From: Ichthyosporea sp. XGB-2017a
Lineage: Eukaryota; Opisthokonta; Ichthyosporea
DNA: 47,664 nt
Assembly (NCBI GenBank): GCA_002811675.1
Contig: PDIM01000041.1
Span: 194,332-241,995, forward strand
Reading direction: 5' to 3'
Shown: one piece after another, positions 1-11,076 of the stretch
Layout of the letters: each line of letters starts with the position of its first letter
Position numbering within the stretch: position 1 is the stretch's first letter
Made by a program: the position numbers and the translations under genes
Notes under the pieces: model-generated
What the model saw: the letters and a program-made list of their open reading frames with translations, nothing else
Told to the model about the DNA's origin: nothing
The model's database searches: none

Positions 1-413
1 GTAGTAGTAGTTTACCTCGGGTGCATTGAATTGCTCCTTCACTGTGGAAGCTGAGCTACTAGAGCTAGCTGCCCACCTTGGGAGTTGAGGAGTCCCTTGA
101 GTGTCACTCTTCACCCACCCCTGTTTGCTGCCGTGTTGATTTACATGCTCTTCACAGCTGGATCCAGAGGGAGTATTGGGGGACTGGAGTAGGGATTATA
201 ACAGTCAAGAAGAGGTCAACAAACACAGTAGGCTCTAGATAGACTGATAGATAAATATTTTATGCACCTCTACTACGTTTGCGGTGATTCCCATCTAGCC
301 TAGACCTCAGCGTTTCGTGTATCGCACCATTAGCTACTCGAAAATACTGCATTAGTAAATCCAAGGTTGCACCTTTCCCGTTTCTCATAGTGCTTTTCGT
401 ATTGCGTTAAAAA
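1..413. other. Non-coding left edge and 5' flank of the FYR gene
   Basis: I see no convincing coding frame here. It contains a short GTA trinucleotide run at the very start and otherwise unremarkable mixed sequence. The last part is presumably the promoter and 5' leader of the FYR-domain gene that starts at 414. Confidence 0.5.
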
Positions 414-1439
414 ATGGATGAAGATCAATACTCGGCAAGTCGGGCGACCCAACTTGAAAATCACATTGAGAAGTTTGTGTTTTTGAATGATGTTATAGAA
501 GGCGAAGTTCTTTCGGCGCACTCGAAAATAGTAGCTCTAAAAAAGCAAAACAGGTATATGATGAGCAGACTTGCTCGCTATGAGCAGGGCGGCACTGTTG
601 AGTTTGACGATAACGTCTCCGATATTTCTTTGAGTGACTTCGAAGATGATAATAAGGTTAGCCTACGTGGAATTAAGACCACGCTGGGTGAACTTGTACA
701 AAAAATAGAAGATGGCCGGCAGCAACAGGCTTCAAGTGCATTGAAAAAAGTACCAGCCCCATTATCCAAACCTAAAATGAAAGAAACTGTGAAGGTAGCC
801 GTAGGCTTAGCCTCAGACAGTGTAAAGAAACCTATAAAAGGAAGCGAAATGAAAGGAAAAGAAGTCAAAGGCAAAGAAGAGAAAAAAAAACCAAGCAGAA
901 GATCTCGGCCAAAAGTGAATGCTGTTGCTAGTAATGTGCGGAGAAGGAAGGCCGCAAACTCTGTTATAAAGCGGGCTCCCTCGATCCCACTTGATGCTGA
1001 TGGCAACCCACAATTTCCCATCACGCTCGGGGGTCTGAGAATATATAGCATTGGAAAAATTGTTCCCAAGTATCACTCCGAAAGGCACTTTTGGCCGATT
1101 GGATGGAAAAGCACAAGAAGTTATCCAAGCATGAAATATGACGGAACAAGAACTTCGTACACGTGTGAAATATTGGAAAGTGACTCTGGTGAGGACTTTC
1201 CAGTTTTCAGAATTACCGGTAAAGATTGTCCGGATGAGCCAGTCTTTGGATCTTCAGCATCAAAGGCGCACTGTAAAATCCTTCAGAGAATTAATGAAAC
1301 ACGGGGAAAGGCAGCAACAAATGTTGGGAGTGGGCCAGAATTTTTTGGATTTGGCCACCCTTCAATTGTTCGTATTTTACAGGCCATGCCAGGAGCTGCT
1401 GAGTGCTCTAGGTATATCCAACGGAAATTTCTCGAGTGA
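414..1439 (+). CDS. TBRG1-like FYR-domain nuclear protein
   Basis: Single-exon gene of 341 aa with ATG in an AAAAATGG context. Residues about 12-60 form a charged coiled-coil. Residues about 85-195 are a low-complexity, very Lys-rich linker with likely nuclear localisation signals. From about residue 200 to the end lie an FYRN domain (LGGLRIYSIGKI, then SYTCEI) and an FYRC domain (PVFRITGKDCPDEPVFG, then GSGPEFFGFGHPSI). The order coiled coil, basic linker, FYRN, FYRC and the last 30 residues match animal TBRG1/NIAM, a growth-suppressive chromatin-linked protein, better than MLL-type histone methyltransferases, which carry a SET domain that is absent here. The family assignment is strong; TBRG1 orthology is an inference. 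The gene is convergent with the RNF216-like gene, with 145 bp between stop codons. Confidence 0.85.
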   Translation: MDEDQYSASRATQLENHIEKFVFLNDVIEGEVLSAHSKIVALKKQNRYMMSRLARYEQGGTVEFDDNVSDISLSDFEDDNKVSLRGIKTTLGELVQKIEDGRQQQASSALKKVPAPLSKPKMKETVKVAVGLASDSVKKPIKGSEMKGKEVKGKEEKKKPSRRSRPKVNAVASNVRRRKAANSVIKRAPSIPLDADGNPQFPITLGGLRIYSIGKIVPKYHSERHFWPIGWKSTRSYPSMKYDGTRTSYTCEILESDSGEDFPVFRITGKDCPDEPVFGSSASKAHCKILQRINETRGKAATNVGSGPEFFGFGHPSIVRILQAMPGAAECSRYIQRKFLE

Positions 1440-1521
1440 TTAAGTTATTTGACTTTCAAGCTTCGCACCAAAGTCATATGTAAATCACGCATTTCGTGCG
1501 CTCTATATACAAAGAATAGCT

Positions 1522-1527
1522 TTTATT
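1522..1527 (-). terminator. Poly(A) signal of the RNF216-like gene
   Basis: AATAAA on the minus strand (TTTATT on plus), 58 nt past the stop codon at 1585. Confidence 0.5.
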
Positions 1528-1584
1528 GGCATTTCCAAAGAAGTTGCGCTCAACTTTGACCCAGAGATGTTGCGTGCTAGATAT

Positions 1585-3469
1585 TTAATGGTTGTGTGCA
1601 TGGGGGTAAGAGTTTCGCTTATTTTTTTTTGCGCTAGGACCAACAGAAGGCCCAATAAGCCTATCATTTAGTGAGTCCTCCGCATATGTTAGTCTTCTTT
1701 TCTTTTCCATACCTCTTTGCTGAATCTCCTCAATCCTCTTATCATCGGTCTGCTCTGGATTTGTCCACAGAGAGCATTTCTGGCACCTCCTACAGCCCTT
1801 GTTTGGTGACCGTGGATGCTGACAGAAATGTGTATATGCTGCTTGGCCCTCAAGATTTATAAGCTCTCGGCAAATGTAGCACGACAAAGCCCTACACTTT
1901 GGACACCGCATCTTTAATATTGTAATAAAAGACGGCATGTTAATTCCTCTGCTTCTATATGCGTGTTTGGATGGGAGTGTGCAATACTCACCTTGTTGCA
2001 GCCGTCCTCTTTAAGGAATTCGGTCCCACACTTCGGGCAACTTCTTATCATTGCCCTAGACATTTCTTCCTCACTATAGTTTTTCATGAATTTAAATTCC
2101 AGGAAAAACCCATCATTGGGTACAAAGAAACGGTACGTAGTTAGTATTCAAGCTAAATCTAAATGAAATAGTAAACAAAAAAAGCGCACACAAACGTACA
2201 CCTGTTTACGCAAAGCTGTGGCCTCACCAGTTTCAACTTCGTTACATTTGAGACCTTCATGTCCCGCCTTTTTACAGAGCCTACATGTCTTCTACTCTCG
2301 GAAAGCACAGTGTTAGTGAACTTTTTCTGACCTCAAGAGAACGTGGGACACTTTAAAAACACAAAAACAACGAAACCACACACGAACCTTTCCACAGTCG
2401 GGCTTAATGCAATGGAATGTTGTTATATCTTGGTCCAGAAGCGCAGCAAAAGAACAAAAGGAACATCTTACCAAATCAGGCAAATCAGCCTTGATAAGGC
2501 AGTCTTGTTGGAGGCGTTCTTCATACTTGCTCAAAAGTTCTGGAGTAAGTACCTTGCGAATTTCCCGTTCTGGAAAAACAGTTTTTCCCTGCCCCGGACA
2601 TTCACTATTCATACACGCCAATACAGGCTTTCCTGCACCAAAAATAGTTTCTTTGCAGTATGTTAGCAAACAAGTCGTACAAAACAAACATCCCTCTGTA
2701 CACTGAACCATTTCTTCTATAGGGTGATCAACATAGCAGCATACACATTCCATTAGAAACTCCTCTTCATCTGATTTTCTTTTGCGCTCTTTGCTTTTGC
2801 TTTCGATATCATCACGGATAAGTTTATACGCCGCTATAACCGGATCCTTTTCATGAAGACAGTGCTTAACTGCGTCTAGCAGTTCGGCTTCAGAAGAATC
2901 ATCAACAAGGCACTTCTGCAATACCAAACCAATTCAGTAACATACTATTTTAGAATATAAGACCTCTTAAGCACAAGCGTACAACCAAATATAGCACTTA
3001 CCAATGTATTCAGATAATCTTCCAAGCGGCTTTCTTCATTACTTCTCTTGATCTCTTGTAAAACAGGTTTTCGTGAGCTAGAATTTTTTTGCACAGAAGA
3101 AATACCTGTTTCCTCTATATTTACACATCTCTTTGCCGAGCTTCGCGACTCGTTTTTTGAAGTGGAAGAAATGTAAGATCGCCTTGGGGAAAGACGGCGA
3201 ACGACACACTCCACTGCTGTATCACCATCTGAAATACTTTCATGGATTATCTTTCCCGTCTGCCCCTGGTTCTTGTTTTTGACACTTTTTACAGGGCTTT
3301 CGCTATCGAGTGTGAGATCAATTACATCACCTTCCATATCCAGAAAAATACTTCGCCGTTTAAGCCCCCCAGCGAGCCCGTTGTCTTTGTCTTGAACAAT
3401 ATCCCGCGCCGCTCTACTCGTCATATTTTTCATTATATAGTCATAGCTTCCGTCTGCTGCAGCGTACAT
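1585..3469 (-). CDS. RNF216/TRIAD3-like RBR E3 ubiquitin ligase
   Basis: Five-exon model, complement(1585..1911, 1992..2073, 2200..2291, 2388..2915, 3002..3469), 498 aa. RING1 lies at about 213-265 (CVCCYVDHPIEEMVQCTEG, then CMNSECPGQ). The IBR lies at about 285-360 (VRCSFCSFAALLDQD). RING2 begins near 374 (RSCPKCGTEFLKEDGCNK). Cys388 in GCNK sits where the RBR catalytic cysteine is expected. The tail with HFCQHPRSP and CSLWTNPEQTDDKRIEEIQ is diagnostic of RNF216. RBR ligases pass ubiquitin from an E2 to the RING2 cysteine and then to substrate. The N-terminus has a SUMO-interaction-like motif, VIDLTLDSE, near residue 49. An in-frame stop lies just upstream of the start ATG. The intron before RING2 uses donor GTACGT and acceptor CTATAG. 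A minus-strand AATAAA lies at 1522-1527. Confidence 0.88.
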
Positions 3470-3719
3470 ACAATGACACTAACTATTGTCGACTAACACA
3501 CACAATGCACAGGACAAGATACGTACACAAGCAGGAGCACTCGGAATCCAGAGAGCAGGGGTGGGTGTTGGACTTTGCACTTTGTTGGTTCCTGAAATAC
3601 AATCCCCAACCAGGCCCCAAGTTCCAAGTTTTTTAATCTCACTATAGTAACAGGTAGCGGTAGTACCTCGCTGGAGCCGGGAGGAAGCCAGCCTTAGCTA
3701 CAAGTCACAAGTGACTATT

Positions 3720-3871
3720 AAAATTGCAATGACCTAAAGGTCGGCTCGCTCGCCATTTTCTTCTTTAGGCCTATAGATAGTATCGCAAATTCCAGGAGCC
3801 AATCAGAGGACGCCCTAAAAGTGTATTTAAATTGTCGATCAGTAAGGAGGAATCGCTCGCAAGCTCGCTCG
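3720..3871. repeat. Hairpin-rich short repeat, copy 1 (MITE-like)
   Basis: This 152-bp element begins AAAATTGCAATGACC and ends AAGCTCGCTCG. It is about 99% identical to copy 2 (13781-13932) and similar to copy 3 (34082-34240). It holds an 8-bp palindrome (ATTGCAAT), a GACCT-AA-AGGTC hairpin, an alternative CCTAAAG/CTTTAGG pair and GCTCGCTCG motifs near both ends. It also contains CCAATCAG followed by TATTTAAAT, which resemble CCAAT and TATA boxes. The flanks ACTATT and ACTATG could hide a 5-bp target duplication (ACTAT), but copies 2 and 3 do not show one. It lies between the RNF216-like and BRCT genes, which are divergent. Confidence 0.9.
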
Positions 3872-4375
3872 ACTATGCTGTGGTGACCACGGTTACGTCT
3901 GGCATGGGCTCTGGCTGGGGTTAGGGGATCAGAGAGATGATGATTCGTGTGAGCTATAGGCTATAGCTGATCGAGTAGTGGAGGAATTTTTCTCGCCTAG
4001 TGACTTGTTGTAGGCTGCATAGCATAGCTATTTTATGGCCTGCACAGTTCACAGTCACAGAGGCCAGAGCAGTGCCTGCACCCCTTACACAGAGCGACAG
4101 CACACCTAGAGAGACGATTAACTTGGATCTCCTCTTCCTCCTTGAGCCATTGATTGATCCACAACTCAAAAACAAAAACAATCCCAGGGTCTGTGGGTTG
4201 CGGCTTTGTATTATATTATTATTCTTTTTACTCAGTCTAATTCGCCTCAGAAGGTGGGTTTCCGTTTCTTTGCTCTTTCCATTGAATTGCAGCTTTCTAA
4301 GGCTGAAAAGGATACACTCACAAAAGTTGTTATTTTCACACCCTTTCAAGTTGCACTTAAAGGCTCCAAATTGCA
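3872..4375. other. Spacer upstream of the BRCT gene
   Basis: Overlapping open frames occur on both strands, but none shows a recognisable domain or coding-like composition. This is probably promoter and leader sequence for the gene beginning near 4376. Confidence 0.4.
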
Positions 4376-5156
4376 ATGATTTTCGCGGAAGTAAACGGGT
4401 GGTTTTCGGCTTCGATCACTTCTAAATCCCCTCGGACTGAATGGGGTAAGTATTCAGTGTATATGATATCATTAAAATTTTAGAGTGACTTACACAACCA
4501 AAGTTAAACAAGGGGGGGTGGTATGTTCAGATTGGCAAATGGCCGATTTTATATTCGGAACAGACTGGCAGTCAGCAGATTTAAAAGACGTAAAAAATGA
4601 GGCAACAGTTCTTGAACCCTCATGGATAGATGCGTGTGTTAACTGTCGTGAAGTTGTTCATCCTGGAAAATACATTCTGCAGAGCGACTTTGCTACAAAC
4701 ATAGAAAAACACCGTGGCGCACTCGTGATTGGCAAACCCGGGTCTAATGAAACACTCGGAGACTATTTTTGCGACTTTATGAACTTTGAGGAATCTTTTC
4801 CACCAATGATGACTTCATCCGCCATGGGCGATTATGCCCCGCAAAAATTGTCTAAGAAAAAGAAACGAGCCAATGCTGATTACTCTGATTTTGAGACTGA
4901 TTCTGCAGAAGAAAGCGTTTCAGATCCCGAACTTCAAGGTATAGTTGGAGCACAGACACCATTTTTTATTCTGATTTTTTAATTTGGATTTGTTGTCAAC
5001 ACTCTTTGTTTTGTTTCGCTTCTATTTTTTTTATCGTTGTACCAAAAATTTCGTGTAGGCATTCCTCTCGTCAAGCCTGAAGACACCCGAAACACAACAT
5101 TGTTTGACTTTGATATCTCCAGAAAGGCCCTCGGGCACGTATTCATAAAGAAATAA
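4376..5156 (+). CDS. Small single-BRCT-domain protein
   Basis: Model join(4376..4445, 4486..4938, 5059..5156), 206 aa. Residues about 1-88 form one BRCT domain: QGGVV at the turn, then the hallmark Trp in VLEPSWIDACVN and the closing GKYIL. BRCT domains bind phosphopeptides or partner BRCTs in DNA repair and checkpoint proteins. After it come NETLGDYF (about 111-118), which resembles a PCNA-interacting box with Asn for Gln, a basic cluster SKKKKRAN (a likely nuclear signal), and an acidic Ser/Glu stretch. The 40-bp first intron is unusually short here. It uses AGAG as the acceptor so that exon 1 stays in frame; an alternative start at 4441 with acceptor at 4483 is also possible. I do not recognise a specific orthologue. 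Confidence 0.6.
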
Positions 5157-5611
5157 GCTCTGCACGTTCCGAACTTCCGCACAAAAAATGCTTTCATAGT
5201 TTTTGTCATTCAGTTATTTATTATTATCAAAAGGATACGTTTATATATAATGTAAAAACCTAAAGAAGAAACTTGTAAAGGACTTCACGGCCAGCGGCAA
5301 AGGTATGGTCAAAAACGTTACCTCACCCTAATACCATCTTTCCTTTCTAAAATTAACACAACCACAGTTGCGCAAAATGCAATTCGCTTGCTTTCTTTCT
5401 CACCCAGTCTGGTGGTAGTAGTATATATATACATAATATATACTATTTAGTCTAATGTATTACATATCAGGCTTTGAGTACAAAGCGCAGGCGCGGTTCT
5501 CTCCTCGCGTGCCGATGGAGACTAGAACGAACGGGTCTCCAGAATAAGCAGGCAATAAATTTTAAACATACACTATTAACGAGTATATTGACACAGTAGC
5601 CCATTCTAAAA
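5157..5611. other. Convergent spacer with TA-rich microsatellite
   Basis: This separates the ends of the BRCT and KH genes. It includes a TA/TATA tract around 5420-5450 and several AATAAA-like or TTTATT words that may serve either gene. No coding frame is supported. Confidence 0.45.
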
Positions 5612-7613
5612 TTAACTCTCTCGGGCATCTCTACTAGCACGGTGACCTTCGGCTATCTTATTTCGGATTAATTGCTCGGCATATTCGATTGAGGAGCGGG
5701 TGCCTTTAAGTCTAACAGTTCTAGAATCGGACGGCGTCTCAGATTCCTCAGGTTTTGAAACAGTGATCTTTGTATTGGCCTGCTGCTGAATGTCATTGAT
5801 CGTAGCACCTCCTTTACCAATCATATACCCAACCATGGAGCTCTCCACAACGATGTCCTCCTCTATAACCAGATCGGGTACAGGGACTGGGGTCTCCGAC
5901 GAAGTGTACGCGGAAAACATTGCATTCTGGTAGCACGCTTCTTGCAACTTATTTACAATCATTAATTGCGCGTTTTGAACTGGAATGGTCATTCCCGAAA
6001 GAGCAATGGCCTTATAAGGATTGTACATGGGGGTGTCAAACGAATTTACAATATCAACAAGAGCTCCAGAAACGGACTGAATTTCCCTGATGGTAGCTCC
6101 GCCTTCAATTACAACAAAATTACCAAAACATGCCAAGCACACAAATTAGCCTGATGAGAATCGTTAAAGTAGTCAGAAGCAAAAATACGTACCTTTGCCA
6201 ATTAGATATCCAACAAGGCATGTAGGGATGAGGGCTGTGACCGCAACAAAGTCGGAGTTAAAATCGCGGCTGGAATTTACAACAGTGAAGAGACTATAAG
6301 GAGGTTCTGCCCAGTAGCTGTTATACTCCAGGCTGCCGTACTGGCTCAAAGCACCAAGCTTGCTATTTACATGCACAGGGCTCGACTGAATGCACATGCC
6401 AAGCATAGATTTTTCAAGTGATTCAGTGCTCACATGAGGATTTGTGTTGAGTTCTTCATGTAATTTCGCCCCTTGCTCCTCTGTGAACGCAATGTGTTGA
6501 GATGGGAGTGACCTGTGAACCATGCCTATGTTTGGCTGTGCATTTATATATTCATTCCCAATTCCTAAAGGGTATGATGGGGACCTTCCAGCAATGCCAT
6601 ATGGAACAGGTGTACTATTATGACTAATATAGCAAGGTGATGAAGAAGGAGTAAGAAGCTGTGCTTGAAGGAAGAAGTCGGGGTTTGTGGCAGGCATAGG
6701 GGTCCTGGGAACCGAACTCGGACTTGAGAATGATACACTTCGTGTACGCTCTGGAGTTGAGCGTGGAGTTAGAGGAGAGATTGATAACTTTCTGGATATT
6801 GCTAGCTGGCATTCTTTGTTACTCTGCAGAGTACCTGTTAGCAATATCACTCGTTCAACTGCAGAGTATCTAGCCTCAGACTCTGGTGTGATTGTAATTT
6901 TTGAGCCTGTTTCAGCCTGAATTTCATTCATGTTACTGCCGTTTTTACCAATTAAAACACCAATAAGGGTTTCAGGTATCAAAAGCTTCAAGACACAGTT
7001 GTCTTGTTGCGTTTCAACCGGCTCATCATCGGTCGACTTTAACGCCTTTTGCAACACTGCGTTATAAATGAATTCACTAACAAGAAATTGAGCAATTGAC
7101 ACAGCCTCCACAGTTCCTGTTATCGTAACAAGTCGTTCTGAGAAACCCTCAGGAACTGAGGTATCGCTTGCTACATGTATTCTGGCATCAGCTTTTGCTT
7201 CAATGGTATTTATAGTTTTACCTTGTTTACCAATAATATGGCCACACATATCGTTCGCTACAAGCATTTTGAGACTGTAAAGGCGGTTCGGATCAATTTC
7301 CAAGCTGCTAAGGCACTTTCCAATTTTTTTACTCGGACTACCAGTCAACTCTTCATCCTCATTTCCATTGGCAGTACCGTCTGTTTCATTTTCACTTTCC
7401 AGTGAGACGTCACAGTCATTCACTTGTTGGTCTTCAGTCTTGTCATATGGCTCATAAAAAGCAGAGTCGTGAGAAAGCTTAGGAGAAGAAGCAGCTGATG
7501 CAAAGACACAACAACAAAAAACAAACAAGGGTAGATTAAAATTAATATAAAGCATACATCATTGGGCACTATTTGACAATCTGAAACAGCATACCAATTT
7601 CTTGGGAACTCAT
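5612..7613 (-). CDS. Four-KH-domain RNA-binding protein
   Basis: Three-exon model, complement(5612..6102, 6193..7494, 7595..7613), 603 aa. Exon 1 encodes only MSSQEI plus one base. The KH domains have intact GXXG loops: KH1 about 81-150 (HIIGKQGKTI), KH2 about 174-245 (VLIGKNGSNM), KH3 about 421-495 (YLIGKGGATIREI) and KH4 about 520-590 (YMIGKGGATINDI). The intron at 6103-6192 splits the KH3 GKGG loop, and joining the exons restores it exactly. Between KH2 and KH3 lies a Ser/Pro/Thr-rich linker of about 180 residues with many SP/TP sites, possibly phosphorylated. The N-terminus is acidic. The architecture resembles PCBP/Nova/IGF2BP-type single-stranded RNA binders that act in splicing, stability or translation. 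No specific orthologue is claimed. Confidence 0.85.
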
Positions 7614-8923
7614 AGCGGGATAAATAAAACAAAGAAGCAGAGTTGTTATAGTACAAGGGTGAAAAAAACAAGGGGCTATGGCAAAAGGGGTATAAGATTA
7701 TACTGCACTATAGGCTGCAAAATAGATGAAAGTGTTGTGGTAAGATTTCAAAACACTACAGAGCAACAAAGGGGGCAGAGCGACAAAAAACACTTGAACC
7801 AAAAATATAAACTAATCAAGCACTACCACAGAAAAAGCAGGCAGAAAAACAGCAAATCAGCAAGTTCCAGGCCAAATCCAGACAAAACACAAATCTTCTG
7901 CTTCACAAAGATCTCCCCATATCACTTACGGAACCAAAACAGTGTTTATGTGGGGCCTGGCCGTGACTTTTATAGGCCGAATAAATAGGTGACAATTTGT
8001 GTCTGGACAATTCCTATCGCGAACAAGAAAAAGAAAATTTTCAGGGGCCCATTTTTCACCAGACCAATTGCCAACCAATGATTGAATGGCAACGCTGCAC
8101 CCAGGCCAGAGTGCAAAAATCAGCGAACCGCGAAGAAAAGAGTGAAGAGGGACAAGCTGCTAGAGGGATCAATTATAGCCGTGAATGATGCGCGTCAAAC
8201 CGGAAATTTCAGTCTTCTAGCTGTGCTCATACTATGTGTACTATACTGTATCCTATAATATATATTTTCTTTTTCGATATTCTGACAGGTGTTACAGTAC
8301 ATAGTTAACACCTGCTGTGGTCTTGTTCATTTGACTTATTAAAGTGTCCGCGATTGGCCTGCAGATCAGAGGGCCAGCTGGTTGCTTCGTCATACTGTTT
8401 AAATTTCCATTTTAATTTTGGCTTTTTCTTTTTTCTAGTAAATTTGGCCATGCCCCCATGGGGGCTGGGGCTAGGGTGAAAGTCCAAAAAGTCCCAGTTC
8501 ATGAAACGGCCGGGATCTGAGCAGTCCCCACTAGATCCACTACTACTGTAGCTAGAGCAGTCCCAGCATGCAGCAGGTGATCATGTGAGAGCCTGAATCA
8601 TGTCGAGAGCCTGATGAGAAATCGCCTGAAAGCTTGACTGTACTGAGCTGCCCAAATAAATTGTTCCTGACTACTGACAGTCCACAAATTGCTGACGATG
8701 CAGTGGAATGCTGCCGCCTGCCACACCGCCCACCGCCCACAATGAAACAGCACTTTGACAAAATAAATATTATGATCTCATTCTTGCATTTTTCATTTCC
8801 GCCCTTCGCTCCCCCGGCAAAAAGAGCCAGCCTTGGCCCTTGAGCCTGCCTGTGCTAGAGGCATTTATTAGTCATAGGTCGACTCCTCGGGTCGACACTC
8901 GACGACTGCACTCTTAACTTTAA
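7614..8923. other. 1.3-kb intergenic stretch
   Basis: The promoter of the KH gene (minus) lies at its left end. A 128-codon plus-strand frame at 7602-7988 overlaps the KH gene's first exon antisense and has low-complexity K/N/Q/S content, so I do not call it a gene. Nothing else is recognisable. Confidence 0.45.
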
Positions 8924-8929
8924 TTTATT
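8924..8929 (-). terminator. Poly(A) signal of the TMEM104-like gene
   Basis: Minus-strand AATAAA only 17 nt beyond the stop codon at 8946. Confidence 0.5.
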
Positions 8930-8945
8930 AGCAAAAGAATATTGT

Positions 8946-10703
8946 TTATAACTTGTGTTTGGGCTGAATTAAATGCTTGTAAGTGATGGCAAGAACAGAT
9001 ATCATGCAAAATACGAGAATAGCAAAGCACCATTTATCGCTTGCAAAAAAGCTCCTGTGGTGATTATTATAATTTCCCAAAATTTGACTAAGCCGCTTTC
9101 TTGCGGCAAGAACAATGAAGACCGGAATAACAAATACGATTCCCAAACCACAATAAGATCCTGTGATGCTGACCAACATTTCCACATTTTCTGTGCAGTA
9201 TGCAAGAACGATGGGTGGGAATATGGTAACACTAGGAAAAACAATCCTATCTACAAACCAACTAAACTGTTTGTGTTCCCCTCCCGTAAAAAGCGTGCGC
9301 AGATTGTTTGCGGTTGTAACAGCAATAATAGGAAACGAAGAAGACAAAGTCACTACAGGAAATAAGGCAAGAAACTTTCCGATAAACAAAAACGTGACGT
9401 CTTTAAAATCAAGGGTATATATGTCTGAAATGTTATGGTAATCACCGAAAGTAAATGTTGCAGTAAGACACAGAATAGAATACAACGAGTACACCATCAC
9501 GTAATCCAACCCAATGACTTCCCCAAAGTCTTTCTTGTTCTCGATGGGGGTTACCATGCCGGGGAGAGAATGGTGGCACACAAATGAATATATAGCTCCT
9601 CCGAACAAGGTTGCAGCTCCCCCCGCATCGAGTAATCGTGCCTGGTCTAGCGAAATTCCTTTTCCTTCGATTATGCCTGCCGCAATGAGAGGAGCATTAT
9701 TGGCATAATATGAAACAAGAACCGATTTTGCACAATCATTGTAAGTTAGTACAAGGACTCAAGTGCCCACGCCCAAAGCGTCAATTATTAGATATACTTA
9801 CGAGTACAGCCAATGACGATCATTATAGACATTGCGGCATATCGCATGCATGTTGTCAGGAGTTGGAGGTATTTCGTTTTCGAGACTGGAAAGTAGCAGA
9901 AAGGTCCAATTAACAGAGCGAACGCAGTCAAAAAGACATAATAGGCGGTAGATGAGCTAAACAATCCAAGACAAAGTCCTTCTGTCGGGCACACAGCTCC
10001 CACTAAGCTTTTTGGAACGGCCTTTTCGACAAAAATATGAAAGTTAGCAGAGGTTTCCAATTGCCACTTTTCCATAGATTAGATTCAACTTACCACTGCA
10101 TATATCGCCAAATCCCCGTACAAGTATGAAATAATACAAATATAAAACAACTTGATCCCGGCAGGGCTGAAAAAGTTGTCTGCCATGTATGCCATTTCTG
10201 TTCTTTCTGTAATTTCATACAAGTATTCGTCTGTCATTGCCGAGTCGACTGATTGGTCTTGCTTTCTCTCGCCCTCTAGCAAAACTGTACTTTCACTAGG
10301 TTCGCGAGCTTCAATCTTTTTTAGAGCATTTGCCGCAGCCATTGACTCAATCATGAAGGAAGCGGTTATATAACTAAAGGATATATGGTTTCAGTTTTTT
10401 GTAAATAACCTTTCACATAAGACAAAAATCCACACCAAAAAGGCGCCTACCTTACAAAACCCAAAACAGCCAAAATCCCCAGGCCTCCCAAGATACCTGC
10501 CTCAGCAAAGGCTTTGGGCAGGGTGAGAGCCCCTGCTCCGACAATCAAGTTGAAGATATAAATAAACCCGACCTACGTTGCATAAAACGTTCCCGAGGTG
10601 AGCAGCAACTTTATTACGACAATGACATAACGTTGCCGGTGTAAAAACTTACCTTTCGCGAGTATACGTCGCCTTGAATAACGGGGGCAGCTTCGGAAGG
10701 CAT
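8946..10703 (-). CDS. TMEM104-like transmembrane amino-acid transporter (AAAP family)
   Basis: Five-exon model, complement(8946..9676, 9802..10021, 10094..10373, 10451..10572, 10653..10703), 467 aa against about 496 in human TMEM104. The first helix GFIYIFNLIVGAGALTLPKA is the AAAP signature. Further TMEM104-like blocks are ESMAAANAL, EITERTEMAYMADNFFSP, LFYICIISYLYGDLAIYA, SKTKYLQLLTTCMR, YSFVCHHSLPGMVTP, SSSFPIIAVTTANNLRTLF and WFVDRIVFPSVTIFPP. About ten to eleven hydrophobic helices are visible, with a long acidic cytosolic loop after the second. TMEM104 belongs to the SLC32/36/38-related transporters, but its substrate is not established, so amino-acid transport here is inferred from the family. 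Intron 4 has a perfect TACTAAC branch motif about 68 nt from its acceptor. Confidence 0.88.
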
Positions 10704-11076
10704 TTTTAAATAAATAGTCAACTAAATCAACAACAGATAGATCTCCACAGATTCCAGTACATGCAACAAAGAATAAGTTATAAAGGAAAAATATAGTGTA
10801 ATTATATATAATAGCCCTTATATACAAAATCAGATTTTGACAGGCGTGATATTTGTGATCTGGGGGGCGGGGCCGGGGGCAGTATCATTGAGAAACCCCT
10901 AAAGTCGCATTATTAAGGCTCTATATTTTGCAGTCACCGGGAGAGTGCAGTGGCCAGAGTGTGCGGCTGGGCCAGGTTTCAGGCCACTCCTTTGCTTCGC
11001 GTCTCCTTTGCTTCGCGTCTCCTTTCCTTCATGTGCTTTCCTTCGTGTCCTTCGTGCCCACTCTCAGTCTTATTAA
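10704..11076. other. Spacer upstream of the TMEM104-like gene
   Basis: Contains a G/C-rich tract near 10860-10880 and a short tandem repeat (listed separately). No supported coding sequence. Confidence 0.4.
10987..11025 (+). repeat. 16-bp tandem repeat
   Basis: CTCCTTTGCTTCGCGT is repeated twice in tandem, followed by a partial third unit of 7 bp and further CCTTCGTG-like degenerate units. Confidence 0.7.

Noticed and set aside
7602-7988. 128-codon plus-strand open frame.
   Set aside because: It overlaps the first exon of the KH gene antisense and is low-complexity, with no domain.
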